From the NCBI GenBank assembly GCA_023101725.1, contig JALJCO010003026.1:1-64000 (forward strand): DNA of 64,000 nt. The letters are read 5' to 3'. The stretch is from Atherinomorus stipes (lineage: Eukaryota; Chordata; Actinopteri; Atheriniformes; Atherinidae). Below, piece after piece: positions 54,996-64,000 of the stretch (positions are counted from its first letter, which is position 1; each line of letters starts with the position of its first letter). Under the pieces are notes generated by a model, which did not search any database, was not told the origin of the DNA, and saw nothing but the letters and a program-made list of their open reading frames with translations. A program made the translations under genes and the position numbers.

Positions 54996-55475
54996 GCAAA
55001 GTATAAATTGACTAAAGTAATGATGGATGAAAATTCTCTGAAAATCATGACATTGATTTTAAATTGTTGTTCATGAGAAATATTAAAAGCAAACACACAA
55101 TAAAAATGAAACAAGTAAAAAAACATGATGGGGCTCTGAAGCTAAAATTTTGTTGAGCAACACTTTGAGCCAATCACTGCAATCAGGTGTTTCCTGTAAT
55201 GTTCAAAAAGACGTTTGCACCTGTTTACAGGTATTTTGGACCACTGCTCACGGGAAAGGTGCTTTAATGTGTCTTGGACAGTTTTGTTCATTTGTTTTTT
55301 TTATTATTATTATTTCAAACCACAATTCAAAAGCAACATATTATTTCACTAAATTATAGTGTTGTAAATGTTTATTTGTTATAAGTTTTTTTCAGTTTCT
55401 TGTTATTTGAATTACTGTTGTGAATTTAGCATTTTCTTTAATTGGAGGGTATGAATAATTTTGAGGACACATATG
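54996..55475. mobile_element. Tc1/mariner-like MITE copy, reversed
   Basis: The block matches 39928-40454 in inverse order at its left (TTGAGCAACACTTTGAGCC at 55152) and ends GGAGGGTATGAATAATTTTG then AGGACACATATGTA. The left terminus is lost at the LINE junction. Confidence 0.7.
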
Positions 55476-55829
55476 TACATTCCTCTTATTTACAGTGAAG
55501 TAGTGCCATAATAGTTTCTAATAAATACGTACATAGGCCTTATTTACATGACTTCATACATTGCAATTATTGAGTACGATTGAGGTCAATGTCTATGTGT
55601 ATTCAGCTGGGTGTTGGTTTGTGGGAAGAAACTGTTAAAGTGAAATCAACTTTGTTAACTCTCCTAGAGGGGGAAATTTGTTTGCCACCAACCTAAATCA
55701 CATACATTCACAATGAAAGACATAAAAATTTGCCTAAATCAACATCAGAAAAAAACATATATAATCTATATACTTAAGAACAATAACTACAGGTGTTCAT
55801 AAAAAAAATCTGACAGTTGCAGGCACGAA
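55476..55829. other. Spacer, nothing recognised
   Basis: AT-rich; no signal. Confidence 0.5.
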
Positions 55830-56210
55830 GGTCTTCTAAAACGTTCAGTGGAACATTGAGACAAGACGTTGGCTAAAAGAGCTTTTTATGCTGTCTGGTT
55901 GTGCTGGTGCAGAATGCACCACCTTCCAGAGGGGAGACATGTGAACAGGTGTTGACTAAAATGTGATGTTTTCTGCCCGTTCTCTCACTCCAGAGAGGTA
56001 TAAATCATGTAATGAAGGCAGCTATATACGTATAACGTATCCTTTCCCACCTGTTACTGTACTGCTTAGTGACTAAGCTTAACCACGCCACCACTGAGGA
56101 GCAGAGAACAGACTGAAAGACTACAGTGTAGAACTGTTTCAGCACCTCCTGAGGCAGTTTGAACTTCCTGAGCTTGCACAGAAAATACATCCTTTGTTAG
56201 GCCTATAATG
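55830..56210 (-). pseudogene. LINE C-terminal fragment
   Basis: The minus frame at 56190-56005 reads MYFLCKLRKFKLPQEVLKQF then YTVVFQSVLCSSVVAWLS, the post-RT RLYFLRKLR...FY...V...W block of CR1/L2/Rex-type LINEs. Downstream sequence to 55830 fits the LPSGR-type end in a broken frame. It differs from the neighbouring LINE at 53434-54995. Confidence 0.65.
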
Positions 56211-56639
56211 TCGAGACTTAAACCAGTCTCACCACCAGGGGTGATGTTGGATCTCTGGCAGCGGTTGTTTGTCTCTCGCCGGAGCTCCCTACCGACGCTT
56301 CTCCCGAAGTAGACATCCCTCATGCACACCGAGTAATGAGACACACAGGACACGTTTCTCGGAACTTCATGCTGGCTCTCTCTCAGTCAGCATGCTTGAA
56401 ACATGTACGTGCATAGATTGTCTATCAGTGACAGACATCACACTCTAACAGGTGGTGACGCCACCAGCAGGACGTGAGTTTTGCCGTCTCTTTCTACTTG
56501 CGTCACGGTGTGATGATGACGGTTTCGTCCTCAAAACGATTCAGAAAACAACCACGAAACCGCACAGTTTGCGGACCCCTGCTGCGAGAATCCAGATCGT
56601 TCAAATCTAGTTCGTTTGAGGAAACCCATGCCACCGTGC
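56211..56639. other. Spacer, nothing recognised
   Basis: No family recognised. Confidence 0.45.
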
Positions 56640-57235
56640 CCTTAAACTTGTCCAAACCCAAAGCCAAAACAAGTCCAATCCACAGAGCCAAATTAAGTCC
56701 CAAAGTCATCCCAGTATCAAGATTACAACCAGACTATACCAAGCAAAACCCATTGTAACCCTTTTTTTTTTTTCTTTTTTCCCATTTTAACGCTTGATTA
56801 AAATCACTTCAAAAACATGTCAAGTCCACCACCATTCTACAGTAAAGGAAGCAAAACCCAGCCTAAAACCAGCTCTGAAATGAGTCCAACTTAATAACAA
56901 GAATTGAACCAATCTAAACCCAAGACCAAACTCATCCAAAATCATTCAAAAACCGTCTGAATCATGTCTATAACTATTCCAAATCCAAAGCAGAAACCAG
57001 TCTAACACCAAAGACTAAAACCAGCCTAAACGGGTCTAAAATGAAAACAAGGCCAAATCCAAGGCCAAAACAGGTCTGACACCACCATTAAATCCAGTAT
57101 TGAATTTAACTCAATAACAGGACCATAGACAATATAAACTCAAAACCCATTAAAACCCTTGACCAAAACCAAGTGCAAAACGAATGTCAAGTCCAAACCA
57201 AAGACTAAAACCAATCCAAAACTATACTCTGAAAC
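56640..57235. repeat. Degenerate CCAAAACCAGTCCAAA-type tract
   Basis: About 600 bp made of variants of CCAAA, AAACCAGTC and CCTAAA spaced every 6-12 bases, with very few G residues on the plus strand. A T-rich interruption sits at 56761-56800. It is a strongly strand-asymmetric, decayed minisatellite-like sequence. It is not telomeric repeat. Any open frame across it (56474-56758) is a by-product. Confidence 0.7.
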
Positions 57236-57581
57236 ATCCTGGAGCATCTGGGGCTGAAAGGCTGCCATTCTCAGGGGCGGTGTTTAGCTCAACTGGTTGA
57301 GCAGTCGTCCTATGTTCAGAAGCTACTGGGGTCTCATTTATAAAACTGTGCGTACGATCTTTACTAAAAGTTACAGATTCAAGCAATTTCCCCTTTATAA
57401 ATCACACTCTTCCTGCAAGTTTGCGCAGGTGAATTTGGCTCATATTCCGCCTCCTGCACACCCACATTCTACCATAAATGGTCAATGCAAAGCACCTCAT
57501 GGATGTTTCTGCATATAAATAAGCCAGCTGATCTGAGGCATTTAAAACTGAATCGTGGCGACCGAAAAGACAATAAAACAC

Positions 57582-57735
57582 AATTTCGCAGAGACTGAAG
57601 TGGAGGTGCTTGTTGGTGAAGTGGAGCCTCATAAAATCATTTTATTTGGCCGTCACAGGAAACACAGATGAAGGAAAGTCTGCTGAGTGGCAGCAGGTTG
57701 TTGTTGCGGTGAATGATGTAACAGAGGTCTGTTCC
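57582..57735 (+). pseudogene. Harbinger Myb/SANT-like DNA-binding domain remnant
   Basis: The frame NFAETEVEVLVGEVEPHKII then LFGRH, followed after an indel by SAEWQQVVVAVNDVTEV, fits the Myb/SANT-type partner protein of PIF/Harbinger elements (F-x-E-x-E-hydrophobic-L...W-x2-V-x2-A-V-N). The partner normally brings the nuclease to the DNA ends. Two stops follow the first helix. Confidence 0.65.
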
Positions 57736-58424
57736 AGAAGTTGCTGTGGAGGAAACGCTGTGTCAGAGCGACTGTGTGCAGAACACAGAACACCTGTTTG
57801 GTGTGGTGCAGCGTGATTCCCCTTTACGTGCCCTCCCCTCGCCTGCAAACACCTCCGCCGGTCTTTGGTGAGGTTGATGGCTTCATCACGAGGTCAGCAG
57901 CCGCTGATGCGTCGGGATGGGCACGGTTTCGGTGGTCGGTCTATCTGGGTCCAGTTCATAGACAAAAGTGCTGCAAAAGTTAATGTTGATATTAGCCGGT
58001 CATCGTCATCATCGGGCCAGGAAATCCTGAAAACGCGCCCCCTCTAATTTTCCCATCTGTAGGTCCTCCAGCAGCACCGATGCGCAGCATTACGCAGGAG
58101 TGTACCCACGGTATTCACATGTTTATATCAATCAGTCAGCAGACTGCCGCGCACCTTGGCAGATTCTTGTATCAGTGTGGTAAATATATTACCATGATGA
58201 TCATTGGTAGATGAAGATGATGGTGAGAAAACTTTGATGAAAAGTTGATTTAACATATAAGTTTGCTTACGGACCTTTTTTTATTTGAAAGGTTCTTACA
58301 TTTTCAACTCACCTGCGCACACATCGCGGCATAAATAACGCTGCTGGTTTGAATCCTATAAAGCCAATACGATTGATATTTGATATGAAGGGGGAAATAA
58401 ATGTTTGAGTGTGACAGCACAAAA

Positions 58425-58503
58425 GGAGAGCCTGGACGGGGTTCGATCTCAAGTCTCTTGTGCAAAAGTCATACGCTCTAACCATTCTGCCCAACGAGAA
58501 GTT
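58425..58503 (-). repeat. tRNA-derived SINE-like head
   Basis: Minus strand: GTTGGGCAGAATGGTTAGAG, then AGATCGAACCCCG (a fitting RGWTCRANNC B box), then CCAGGCTCTCC and GTGCTGTCACAC. It parallels 28245-28332. It is not a functional tRNA as the acceptor arms do not pair. Confidence 0.5.
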
Positions 58504-58932
58504 GACAGGTGAACAGCCTGGGCACATTATCACTAGATGGAAGTGACAGGAACCCGCGCTGCCAGCAGGGGAATCATGATGCAGTGTGGTTTCAGTTCCT
58601 CACCTCACCATCTGTGTCGCCAGTTTCCCCAGTCTCCAAAACCAGCGTACGCATGGGTCAGAGTTAACGTCAGGGACCGCACATTTCCCCGTCAAGTTTG
58701 CTTTTTATAAATCACAGCTGTTGCGTGGAAACTGGTGTACGCCAGTTTCAGGCCCTGTTTTGTGCGTACGCAACGTTTATAAATGAGACCCCAGGTCCTC
58801 AGCGCAGCCAGCCCCGTTTGATTTACGGCCTTGGACCCTTTTGCTGCATGTCTTCCCCTACTCTCTCTGACTCTCTTCCCTGTTTACTGTCAAATAAAGG
58901 CCACTAGAGCCACAAAAAAGACTGCCGTTCTC

Positions 58933-59570
58933 CATCATGGTTCTACACCAACAACCAGATAACGCATTTTGCTAAATTTATATGAAAAAACATACAGGAT
59001 GATTAAGAGATGAAGTGAGAGGAGATTCAGGACCAATATATATGTTAGATTTTCCTGCAGATGGCGGATGGATGCAGAGTTAGCTTGTTGTTGTCAGTTA
59101 GTAAAAACTGATCAGCTCTCTGGTGAATTTGTTTTGCTTAGCCCTGTTGGTAAAGTTGCTAATTTTGGGTTTACAAATAAAAGAATGTGATCCTGGTAAT
59201 TCCGCATTCTGTCCACTTTAAATCAAGATAAAGAAGCTGATGCTGATATGAAAACTACTGAAACATGTTTAAATTTATTTCAGTATAATTAATTTAATAA
59301 CCGGAGTTTATAAACATTTTTGTTCTTCCTGATTGCTTCAAAGCAAATGGTACAAAGAGAAGCTACAATAACTTATATGTATGGCTGTGCATGGGCTGCC
59401 TTTGCATTTTTTTTTTTACAATGATATTCCATCTAACAACAGTAGGAGGTGCCAAAGAGAAAAAAAAAAAAAAACCTTATTGGTGAGACTGAGAGCACGA
59501 ATATATGTGAATCTGACTTTCTGAGAAGCCAGCTGCAGCAGAGCGATGATAGATTACCTCATGAGCCATT
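58933..59570. other. Spacer, nothing recognised
   Basis: A poly(A) run at 59460-59474. No gene. Confidence 0.5.
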
Positions 59571-59768
59571 ATGCAGATGGTCGCAGGTCGTTTCCGCTTG
59601 ATGGTCTCCAATAGCAAAGAGTGGAACGTGGTGATGGCAGAGCTGGAGAATCTCCATGTGTTCACGGATGAGAGGAAACCCAGTTGTGGAACGACAGCTA
59701 ATCAATCTGAAGCTCCAATTGACATCACCTCTCCTGTTGCTGATGTTTCTCTCCCCAGATTCAGCTGA
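59571..59768 (+). CDS. Unrecognised 65-codon frame, possible exon
   Basis: The frame MQMVAGRFRLMVSNSKEWNV continues through MAELENLHVFTDERKP and ends in a TGA at 59766-59768. For the first 35 codons the third positions favour G and C and the codon choice looks natural, unlike its AT-rich surroundings. ATTATGCAG just before it could be a splice acceptor, though the polypyrimidine tract is poor. I do not recognise the protein. It could equally be a conserved non-coding element. Confidence 0.2.
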   Translation: MQMVAGRFRLMVSNSKEWNVVMAELENLHVFTDERKPSCGTTANQSEAPIDITSPVADVSLPRFS

Positions 59769-61121
59769 ATGAATACAAAGCTCATCTAACTTTATGAAAA
59801 TTATTACAACAATTATTCTGTTAGCAAAGTATCAGATGAAAGCTTAAAAGGTCCAAAGATTATTCTTCTTAAAATGAGACTTCAGTCTCGGGGAAGCTTG
59901 TTCCCTCTCTGCTCGCTGGCTGGAAGACAAACCCAAAGTAGTTTACTGCCTTATTAAACTTATGTAAAACACACATGCCATTATTACCCTTGTTGTTCCA
60001 GTCAGATTCTCACATTTACATGGATAAGGGAGGTGGAGGAGGAGGAAGAGGAGGAGTGGACAGCTCTTCTTCCTCAGCCAGAAAACCTCCATCATTAGAC
60101 TGAGTTAATGCTGCTTTTAGTGGTGAGTCTGCTCATCCTGCAGCACACAGTTCAGCAGAAGCACAGAAAACAGGATGTTTACAGACATTTACAGAGGTCA
60201 ATCAATTAAGGGTGTATCCCAAAGTGGCCTTTGTGATTGGTTGATATGATGGCAGTAGGACAGGAGGACCTCATACAGTGGATGGTGAGTTTGTGGCCGA
60301 GTGGAAGATGCTAACTAGACTAGAACTGGACTTTTACCCAGCAGCCTGAGGTTTGAGGCAGGTACTGTCCATCTGAGTCATGTCATTCAAAATCCTGGCT
60401 TTCCGTCTGGTTTTAGCTAACTGTCAGAGTAACTATTGTGACTTAAATGACGTCATCTTCAGTATGCCTGTGTTTCTACTGCAGGTTTGCTGTGCGCTGA
60501 TGCCACTTCTGGAGCTAAACAGACCATGCAGCAAACATTTGGGTAATCTCTGCCTGTATCAACACTGGCCGGAGCGTTTTGAATCACAGGCGGCCATCTT
60601 TGGTCGCCGGCCTCGGTGTCTGGAACCTGCTGATGAGGCGCAGGATCCTCTGTCAAAACCCCAGGAGGGAAATCAGGCTGCTAATTTGCAGAAAGGGCCG
60701 TCCTCCTCCCTGGATTTCAGCATGCATGGCTGCAGCTGAACAAGCAGAGTGGAGGTGGGGGGGCTCAGAGAAAAGAGCTCGCTTTCAGTGTTTGAAAAGA
60801 CAGAGCCGGATAACGAGGCCTCATCTTAACCTGCCTGCACCTTTTAAACAAATTATCTGAGCTAATGTCTCCACAGAGGCTGGGAATCCAGAGGGTGGAG
60901 GATACAGGGAGGCAGCCAATAAGTACAGCGAGTGTTACACCAAAAAACAACAAAACGTTGAACAATAAGTTTAATCTGAACAAGCTGATACTATGAAACT
61001 ACATTAGATTATTACATTATTCAATTTACATACATGTTCAATGAAGAAAAAAGACACGAGTAGGAAGAACCTTCATGTATTTGATGCAGGTGTCAAAGGT
61101 TAACAAGACCTGTGTTTGCTG
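59769..61121. other. Spacer with one unrecognised 119-codon frame
   Basis: A plus frame at 60380-60739 crosses a good-looking splice acceptor (TGTTTCTACTGCAG, ending 60484) and then reads CCALMPLLELNRPCSKHLGN and later FGRRPRCLEPADEAQDP. No family recognised, and the frame may be chance. GGAGGAGGA-rich run near 60033-60055. Confidence 0.35.
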
Positions 61122-61140
61122 CCCCCCCCCCCCCCCCCCC
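61122..61140. repeat. 19-C homopolymer
   Basis: An uninterrupted C run. Confidence 0.9.
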
Positions 61141-61557
61141 TCCTTAGAGCCATTTTCAAATTGCAGTCTAGATAAACTCACAACATTTCACTAAGCCTGC
61201 ACATAGTTCCTATATTTATACAGCAACATGTCAGAAATCACTCAAATGTCGAAACTCAGATGAGTCATTCAGACTCATTTAGAGAAACCATCTGTGTTCA
61301 TGTCTTCACTTTTACCCCAAGTGTTTAATCTTCGATGAAACCGAGTCATGCTGCAACAAAGACATCTAGCTGCAGTGTATTGGGACAGAACGCTGCAGTT
61401 AAACAGCCTGCATTAAACTAATATACACCTCAATCATCTCCTCTTTAAGGTCTTTAATTATCAATGTTCACTAAGAGAATTAGTGTTTGCAAATGTATTA
61501 GCTTTTTTATTTCTGTTCTATTCTAGATGTGTAAGTAAGACAGTTCACATTCCTTAA

Positions 61558-62311
61558 AGGTGCCATGACATAAATTTCACTTTTCTGGGGTTTTGGGGGT
61601 ATAATATGATCTGTTGTGCACTGATGAGGCCATGTGAATGTCAGAGTGAGAATCAAAGTTCCTGTTTATGGTCTGTCAGCTTTGTCTCTCTGCTCAGAAA
61701 CAGTTGAATCAGACAGCAGGCTATCATTCTACGTAGTTCCATCATTCTACGTAATTTAATTGCTAATAAGAGCACACTATCAAGTAAACAGCCCCCCCCC
61801 CCCCTCTCTCCTCGGTTTTGCACCCTCCGCTCCCCCTCCCCTCCCTGTCTGATTCAGCTTCGTGATGGAGCTAGTAGTAACTTCTCTGCAGTCAGGTCTG
61901 GATTTTCAAACAAATGGTTTAAAAGAAAACTTCTGCAGCAACACTTAGGGGGGGCCACAACTTGTCATTACCTGTAGTATTTATTTTCTAAATGCTGTCT
62001 TGTCTGATAAACGTAGCTCACACTTGTCTGAAGTGCCCATGTTGCTAGCAGTTAGCCTTTAGCAACTCCGACCGAGCTTGACCTAGATTCTCCAAATAAG
62101 GTCATAGCAAATAAGGTGTGCAATCAAAATGAAGTCAATGTGGTCTCCGGGTAAAGCTCCATATCATCACCGGACCCAACTGTATTCTGAGGAAGTGAGG
62201 TCTGGCGTTAAACAATACTCGCTGTAAAAAATGCGTTTTTCTTTGGAGTATTTACATATGCAGTAATGCCAACAACATAAACTAGTTTTTAACTGCTATG
62301 TCATCACTCCT
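61558..62311. mobile_element. TTAA-flanked MITE (copy B, inverted relative to copy A)
   Basis: TTAA at 61554-61557 and 62312-62315 encloses AGGTGCCATGACATAAATT and, inverted, AGGAGTGATGACATAGCAG. It is collinear with the reverse complement of 35598-36391, including GCTAGCAGTTAGCC, CTACGTAGTTCCATC and a C run (61792-61804) where copy A has a G run. It abuts the next MITE, sharing its TTAA. Confidence 0.85.
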
Positions 62312-62529
62312 TTAAAGGATAAGTTTCTCTTTTTTCAACCTGGACCTTATTTTTAGGAGTTTATACGTGCATTTACTCACCGGTAAAGTTTCTGCATCAC
62401 TTTGAGTCCTTCGGAAGATATTACGCTGACTCACCCTTCGATGAATGTCCAGTATTACGGTGGAGACGGGGCAGCCACTATATAAGACATTATCTGTAGC
62501 AAAACTCCCTGATTTCATCAATGCTTTAA

Positions 62530-63423
62530 TGAAGCCCTATCATGAAAAATGGACTTTTTAAAGTCTATATAAATATTCAGGCCAAGCTCTAGCTTCCTTA
62601 ACATAACTGACTTACACCGGTACAGTGTACGCAACGAGGTGGCACCAATCACGAAGCGACAAACACGTATGCGCAGCATCGTAGCAAGACGCCCCCTTTG
62701 TTGAACAGAAACTCAAAGAGAATCCTAACCTATACACACTCTCTGAGGACGAAACTAAGAGCCTGCTGGAAGATTTCCTCAGAGACAAACAGCCATCAGC
62801 TAACAGACGTTTGCTCCAGGGTTCAGGAGATTTTTTTTTTTTTTTTTTCTCAATGCTAAGTATTAGCCTATGATTTGTTCACTAATTTACTTACTTGTCA
62901 GGGGTTTCTGTGGTACTTCTGTGGTACTGCGTGTACTTCAAACTCCATATCAGACTGGGTCGAGCGCATACAGCTCCATAACAGGCTGCTCCATTTTATC
63001 CTGTCGATCAGAGTCCGATCATCCATCAATGTTTACAAGTAACATCCATGTGAGCTGCCGGTGCCGGGGTTAAGAACAATTCTGTGACCCTTCAGAATCA
63101 GTGTCTCTTCTGGGGCGACGTCATGAAATGGGCGTAAAACATGTTGCAATTGGTCGAGAGCTCCGTGGATCAGTAGGCTACAGTCAGCCATGTTATTTCC
63201 GTGTTGGAAATCAGACGCATAGAAAAACTAATATTTAACACCAAATTAGTTTCTATAGTAGCAATGGGAACATATTTAGAGGAAAGGAAGGAAAGGGGGG
63301 GGGAGGGGGGGAGAGAGGGGGGGGGAGGGGAGAAGAGGGGGGGGGGGGGTGGTGGCAGCCCGGCCCGCTTATAAATGCCTGTATTTGACTTTTGGAACGT
63401 TTGAAAAGCATGATACAGCTTCT
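62530..63423. mobile_element. TTAA-flanked MITE nested in the previous one
   Basis: TTAA at 62526-62529 and 63424-63427. Just inside are TGAAGCCCTATCATG and, inverted, AGAAGCTGTATCATG. The target position corresponds to the junction between the terminal and central parts in the 14456 copy. A G-rich tract (63294-63350) lies near its right end. Confidence 0.7.
63294..63350. repeat. G-rich low-complexity tract
   Basis: Several G runs of 7-13 separated by A or GAGA. It could form G-quadruplex structure and is a likely place for sequence error. Confidence 0.85.
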
Positions 63424-63650
63424 TTAAGTAGAATGGATGAACGAGTATTGTCCTGGGAGTTCAGAGTTTCGCAAATTGTGTTATTGTTGTGTGGGTAGCG
63501 AGCTGCTCTTTTCAGCTGCACTACGGAAGTGCGCATCGTGAACGTGCTGCTCTGAAAAGTGTGTAGAACACCCTCATAACTACTGGAAAGCTAAATCTGA
63601 ACTCACAGGACAATAGTACTCGTTTGTTCGTTCATTCTACTCATGGGCCT

Positions 63651-64000
63651 TTCCACTGCCCGTTTTCGTAACCCATCCACACGGCACGCTTTATATGTGT
63701 TTCCTCTGGGAAAACCCGTTACGAGCCGTTACAATTTTTTACGATTTTTCGCGCTCATTTCAGAGCTAGCTCTAACCGTGCTGAACCTACACAAAACATA
63801 GGTTTTGTGACGTACCTGACGGCTCTTCACTGATTGGCCAAAGGAAGTTGTTGTCATTTGCGTCATACGTGTTTCGCCTCCCCTCTTCGAAAAATATCTG
63901 GCTCTGTTTTCGGTGACTACAAGCCACAGAGAAAATAACAACAGCAGTAACACCTCAACATCGTCCAATGCCTCCATTGCTGTTTTTACTTTACTTCCCA
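63651..64000. mobile_element. Start of another DNA element, running off the window
   Basis: The MITE sequence stops at ATTCTACT and CATGGGCCTTTCCACTGCCC begins. A GGCCTTTCCACTG terminus followed by GTTACGAGCCGTTACA-type words resembles a fish hAT family. The other end is outside the window, so this is tentative. Confidence 0.35.

Larger units (their letters stand above)
57326..58794. mobile_element. Harbinger-like element with CTGGGGTCTCATTTATAAA ends
   Basis: CTGGGGTCTCATTTATAAA at 57326 and TTTATAAATGAGACCCCAG ending at 58794 are perfectly inverted, and CGTACG words and TTTATAAATCACA follow on both sides. It sits inside a SINE. The interior holds a decayed Myb/SANT-like gene (57582-57735) and a SINE-like tRNA piece (58425-58503). 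The nuclease gene is missing. No clear 3-bp target duplication. Confidence 0.8.
57273..58920 (+). mobile_element. tRNA-derived SINE split by a Harbinger-like element
   Basis: The left part (57273-57325) reads GGGGCGGTGTTTAGCTCAAC with the A box. The right part (58795-58920) resumes with GTCCTCAGCGCAGCCAG, the B box region GTTTGATTTACGG, CTTTTGCTGCATGTC and TGTCAAATAAAGGCC, ending in a short A run. GCTGCCATTCTC (57261-57272) and ACTGCCGTTCTC (58921-58932) are a target duplication with two mismatches. It is the same family as 44738-44935. Confidence 0.85.
62316..63650. mobile_element. TTAA-type MITE of the 14456-18280 family, left and central parts
   Basis: AGGATAAGTTTCTCTTTTTTC at 62316 begins a stretch (GTTTATACGTGCATTTACTC, TGAGTCCTTCGG) matching 14470-14640. 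The central inverted pair lies at 63429-63450 and 63620-63649. The right half is missing because a new element starts at 63651. It is interrupted by 62530-63423. Confidence 0.7.

Noticed and set aside
56640..57235. Telomere-like or satellite DNA
   Set aside because: The units are CCAAA/ACCAGTC variants, not TTAGGG/CCCTAA, and spacing is irregular.
1..64000. CRISPR arrays, rRNA, bacterial-type operons or phage genes
   Set aside because: No regularly spaced direct repeats, rRNA blocks or ribosome-binding-site-led gene rows; all signs point to a vertebrate nuclear genome.

Overview
The window looks like a TE-dense stretch of a ray-finned fish (teleost, probably percomorph) nuclear genome. The reasons are the mix of fish-typical repeats (L2-like LINEs, Tc1-like elements, hAT, piggyBac and Harbinger-type MITEs, a tRNA-derived SINE ending in a GTCAAATAAAGGCC-like tail), AT-rich spacers with microsatellites, and no dense array of long ORFs. 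I found no host protein-coding gene that I can name. All protein similarity I can defend belongs to decayed mobile elements. A few short stretches could be host exons or conserved non-coding elements, and these are marked low confidence.

Layout: 1-2306 is a hAT-type element that interrupts a Tc1/mariner-like MITE. 3674-3990 is an L2-like LINE fragment. 5132-10216 is one Tc1-like transposon blown up to 5 kb by nested insertions (a hAT MITE, and a 3 kb element with ISL2EU/Harbinger-like ends that itself received three more elements). 11700-14344 is the 5' part (LTR, primer site, broken gag, start of protease) of a Ty3/Gypsy-like retrotransposon on the minus strand, with a low-complexity block and a 42-G run inside gag. 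14456-18280 is a TTAA-type MITE split by a second TTAA element, which carries an 1845-bp hAT element with a perfect 8-bp target duplication. 19-22 kb holds short TTAA and hAT MITEs. 22671-25752 is a palindrome-rich element carrying two inverted copies of a THAP-like zinc-finger exon.

25.8-31 kb has a LINE fragment, a Tc1 element with intact TIRs, SINE-like pieces, a cluster of perfect hairpins and two more Tc1 transposase remnants. 35.6-36.4 kb and 61.6-62.3 kb are two inverted copies of one TTAA MITE. 38.8-40.65 kb is a broken piggyBac transposase with a 527-bp Tc1-type MITE in it, followed by two long-TIR MITEs. 44.7-46.3 kb has a full SINE with target duplication and an L2-like LINE carrying an intact F-A-D-D reverse transcriptase motif. 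46.5-47.6 kb has a second hAT copy related to the first, again with a nested element. 48.6-52.3 kb is a run of MITEs. 53.4-56.2 kb has two LINE fragments and a MITE. 57.3-58.9 kb is a SINE split by a Harbinger-like element. 61.5-64 kb is a further TTAA-MITE nest running off the window.

There is no operon-like cooperation to describe. The genes present are transposition genes, all broken, and the story of the window is the order of insertion. Family names for MITEs rest on TIR and target-site form read by eye, not on a database search.
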